This document shows positions 4,354 through 5,738 of a stretch of DNA of 5,738 bases, piece by piece. The position numbers and the translations under genes were made by a program. Each line of letters begins with the position of its first letter. Within the stretch, counting starts at the first letter, position 1. The notes under the pieces were generated by a model. That model ran no database searches, was not told where the DNA came from, and worked only from the letters and a program-made list of their open reading frames with translations. This stretch comes from Bacillota bacterium (lineage in GTDB: Bacteria; Bacillota_H; UBA994; UBA5500): contig JAAYGE010000214.1 of assembly GCA_012727835.1 (NCBI GenBank), positions 1 to 5,738 of the forward strand. The letters run 5' to 3'.

Positions 4354-5738
4354 TTACCGATCAAAATACTTTTCAATTGCATTAAACAGGGCCTGAGCCA
4401 TCTGTTGTCTTACCTCCGGCTGATTGAGCAAACTCTCATCGGTGGGGTTAGAGATAAAACCTAATTCGGCCATGGCACCGGTAGTCAAGGTTTGCTTGCA
4501 GATAATATAGTTCCCCGGCTTTATACCTCTATCGGGCCAGCTGGAGCCCAACTGGGCCATGAGGCTATCTTGCACTAGACGAGCAAAATAGGCGTTATCA
4601 CCGCGAGGATAATACCAGGTTTCAATGCCCCGGGCCGACCTATTACCAGCCGAATTGATATGAATACTGATAAACGCATCGGCACCAGCCTCATTAATCT
4701 TAGCGGCACGGGCCGGTCCTTGAATGGGGCCACTTTCATACAGCCGCGTCATCATTACTTCGGCTCCCGCCTTAGTTAGCAGATCCCGCAGACGATAGGC
4801 AATATCATGGGTGTAGTCGGCCTCATTCCAGCCTAATGTACCCATAGCCCCCGGGTCAGTAGCTCCGTGGCCAGGGTCAATGGCAATCAATTTGCCCACC
4901 AGTCCCGGTGACGCAACTACCAGCTCCCAGGTGGCATCTCCCACCTTTTGCAGGCTATAAGCCAAGGTCCGAGGCAACTTGACCATCAATCGTACTTCTG
5001 ACCCGCTCTGTTGCACTTCTACCCGTTCTATTAAGGTGCCATCGCCCGGTAGGCTGGTTTTTACTCCCGTCCCTAGGGTGGCTCCCTTAATAGTCACCAC
5101 GATAGCTTTTTCGGCCGAGCTGTATTGAGCCGTCGGCTGGCTAGGGCCATCTAAAGTCAGACGCACCCGCGGCCCCTTCTGGCCAGACACAAGCTTTAAC
5201 TCTTGTAACCAGGTGCCGAAGGTCAATTGCCAGCCTTCGTCCCCGCGACTCAGGCGGTAGCTGACCGGCTGTTTTAACTGCAGCAGCAGTGAGACTCCGT
5301 TCTCTTTCTCCTGCCACTCGGCGGCGGCGAAGTGCCCCGAGTCCTTGATAGATAATTTCACCTGGTCACCCTTACTGACGCCTGGGAAACTGATGGCTAT
5401 CCCGGGCACCGTTTCTGAGTCGATTAACCTACTTTCTAAAGGCACCAGATAGTCGGCTATGTAGCCTTCCTTACCAGGGGCATACTCCACGTAACACCAG
5501 CCCTCCTGCCGTTCCAGCACCCAAATCTTATGCCCCGGGTAAAGGGTAGTGATGATATTGGATTTATTGGCCGTACTCGGCGAGCTGCGTACATTAACTC
5601 CAACTTTGGTTTCAATTTCCGTTTCCACGGCTACTAACCAATCGGCAATCCAACCGTAAACACCATTATTAAGGCGCACCCGGTACCAGCCGGTGGTAAC
5701 ATCGACTACTTCCACACGGCCGTTATAGGGCACTACAC
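4354..5738 (-). CDS. N-acetylmuramoyl-L-alanine amidase with SH3b, AMIN-like and Amidase_3 regions (N-terminus outside window)
   Basis: This cell-wall hydrolase should cut the amide bond between N-acetylmuramic acid and L-alanine in peptidoglycan, outside the membrane. Residues are numbered from the GTG codon at 5731-5733, which is unlikely to be the true start. The frame stays open to the edge, and the visible protein begins midway through an SH3b domain (1-35), so a signal peptide and the first half of that domain are missing. A complete SH3b domain follows (about 43-98, with VNVRSSPS at 46-53). Beta-rich AMIN-like repeats occupy about 120-275. The Amidase_3 catalytic domain is at 282-457. 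The zinc ligands fit His289 (IDPGHG), Glu304 (WNEAD) and His358 (ISIHIN), and the catalytic Glu423 is in AELGFISNPTDE. All key residues are present. SH3b and AMIN regions bind cell wall. It could serve in cell separation, sporulation or germination; the sequence does not decide which. A strong hairpin follows the stop. Confidence 0.94.
   Translation of the reverse strand, partial: VVPYNGRVEVVDVTTGWYRVRLNNGVYGWIADWLVAVETEIETKVGVNVRSSPSTANKSNIITTLYPGHKIWVLERQEGWCYVEYAPGKEGYIADYLVPLESRLIDSETVPGIAISFPGVSKGDQVKLSIKDSGHFAAAEWQEKENGVSLLLQLKQPVSYRLSRGDEGWQLTFGTWLQELKLVSGQKGPRVRLTLDGPSQPTAQYSSAEKAIVVTIKGATLGTGVKTSLPGDGTLIERVEVQQSGSEVRLMVKLPRTLAYSLQKVGDATWELVVASPGLVGKLIAIDPGHGATDPGAMGTLGWNEADYTHDIAYRLRDLLTKAGAEVMMTRLYESGPIQGPARAAKINEAGADAFISIHINSAGNRSARGIETWYYPRGDNAYFARLVQDSLMAQLGSSWPDRGIKPGNYIICKQTLTTGAMAELGFISNPTDESLLNQPEVRQQMAQALFNAIEKYFDR

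Noticed and set aside
5731..5733. GTG at 5731-5733 as the true start of the amidase
   Set aside because: The frame continues open to the window edge, and the protein would begin in the middle of an SH3b domain without a signal peptide. The gene is best treated as cut by the window.

Overview
The window looks like chromosomal DNA from an endospore-forming Firmicute, probably of the class Clostridia. The reasons are a gerM sporulation lipoprotein gene, strong AGGAGG-type ribosome sites, TTG and GTG starts, and roughly even GC content. Every supported gene lies on the minus strand, so transcription runs from the right edge to the left. The order MarR regulator, murI, gerM, rph, rdgB matches, from memory, the Bacillus subtilis block ysmB-racE-gerM-rph-ysnA. 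Genus-level placement is not possible from the sequence alone.

From right to left: a cell-wall amidase (4354 to the right edge) with SH3b, AMIN-like and Amidase_3 regions is cut off at its N-terminus by the window edge. A perfect 12-bp hairpin follows its stop codon. Next come a promoter-like site and a MarR-family regulator (3739-4209) that ends directly on a U-tract terminator. Glutamate racemase murI (2835-3635, GTG start) then has its own likely promoter. GerM (1692-2735, TTG start) ends before a terminator that sits inside a larger inverted repeat. RNase PH (rph, 773-1531) and the XTP/dITP pyrophosphatase (rdgB, 180-788) overlap by 16 bases and form one translational unit. A tRNA-Arg(TCT) gene with an encoded CCA end and its own promoter follows, and a further promoter-like site at the left edge points out of the window.

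Functionally the window combines peptidoglycan work (amidase, D-glutamate supply by MurI), sporulation-envelope assembly (GerM), RNA 3'-end processing (RNase PH, whose classical substrate class is tRNA) and nucleotide-pool cleaning (RdgB). Intergenic gaps are all under 170 bases and hold mostly terminators, promoters and hairpins. I see no mobile element, CRISPR array, defence gene or clearly new system. The points most worth a second look are the nested inverted repeat around the gerM/rph terminator, a hairpin that would cover the murI ribosome site, and sequence shared by the marR and murI promoter regions.
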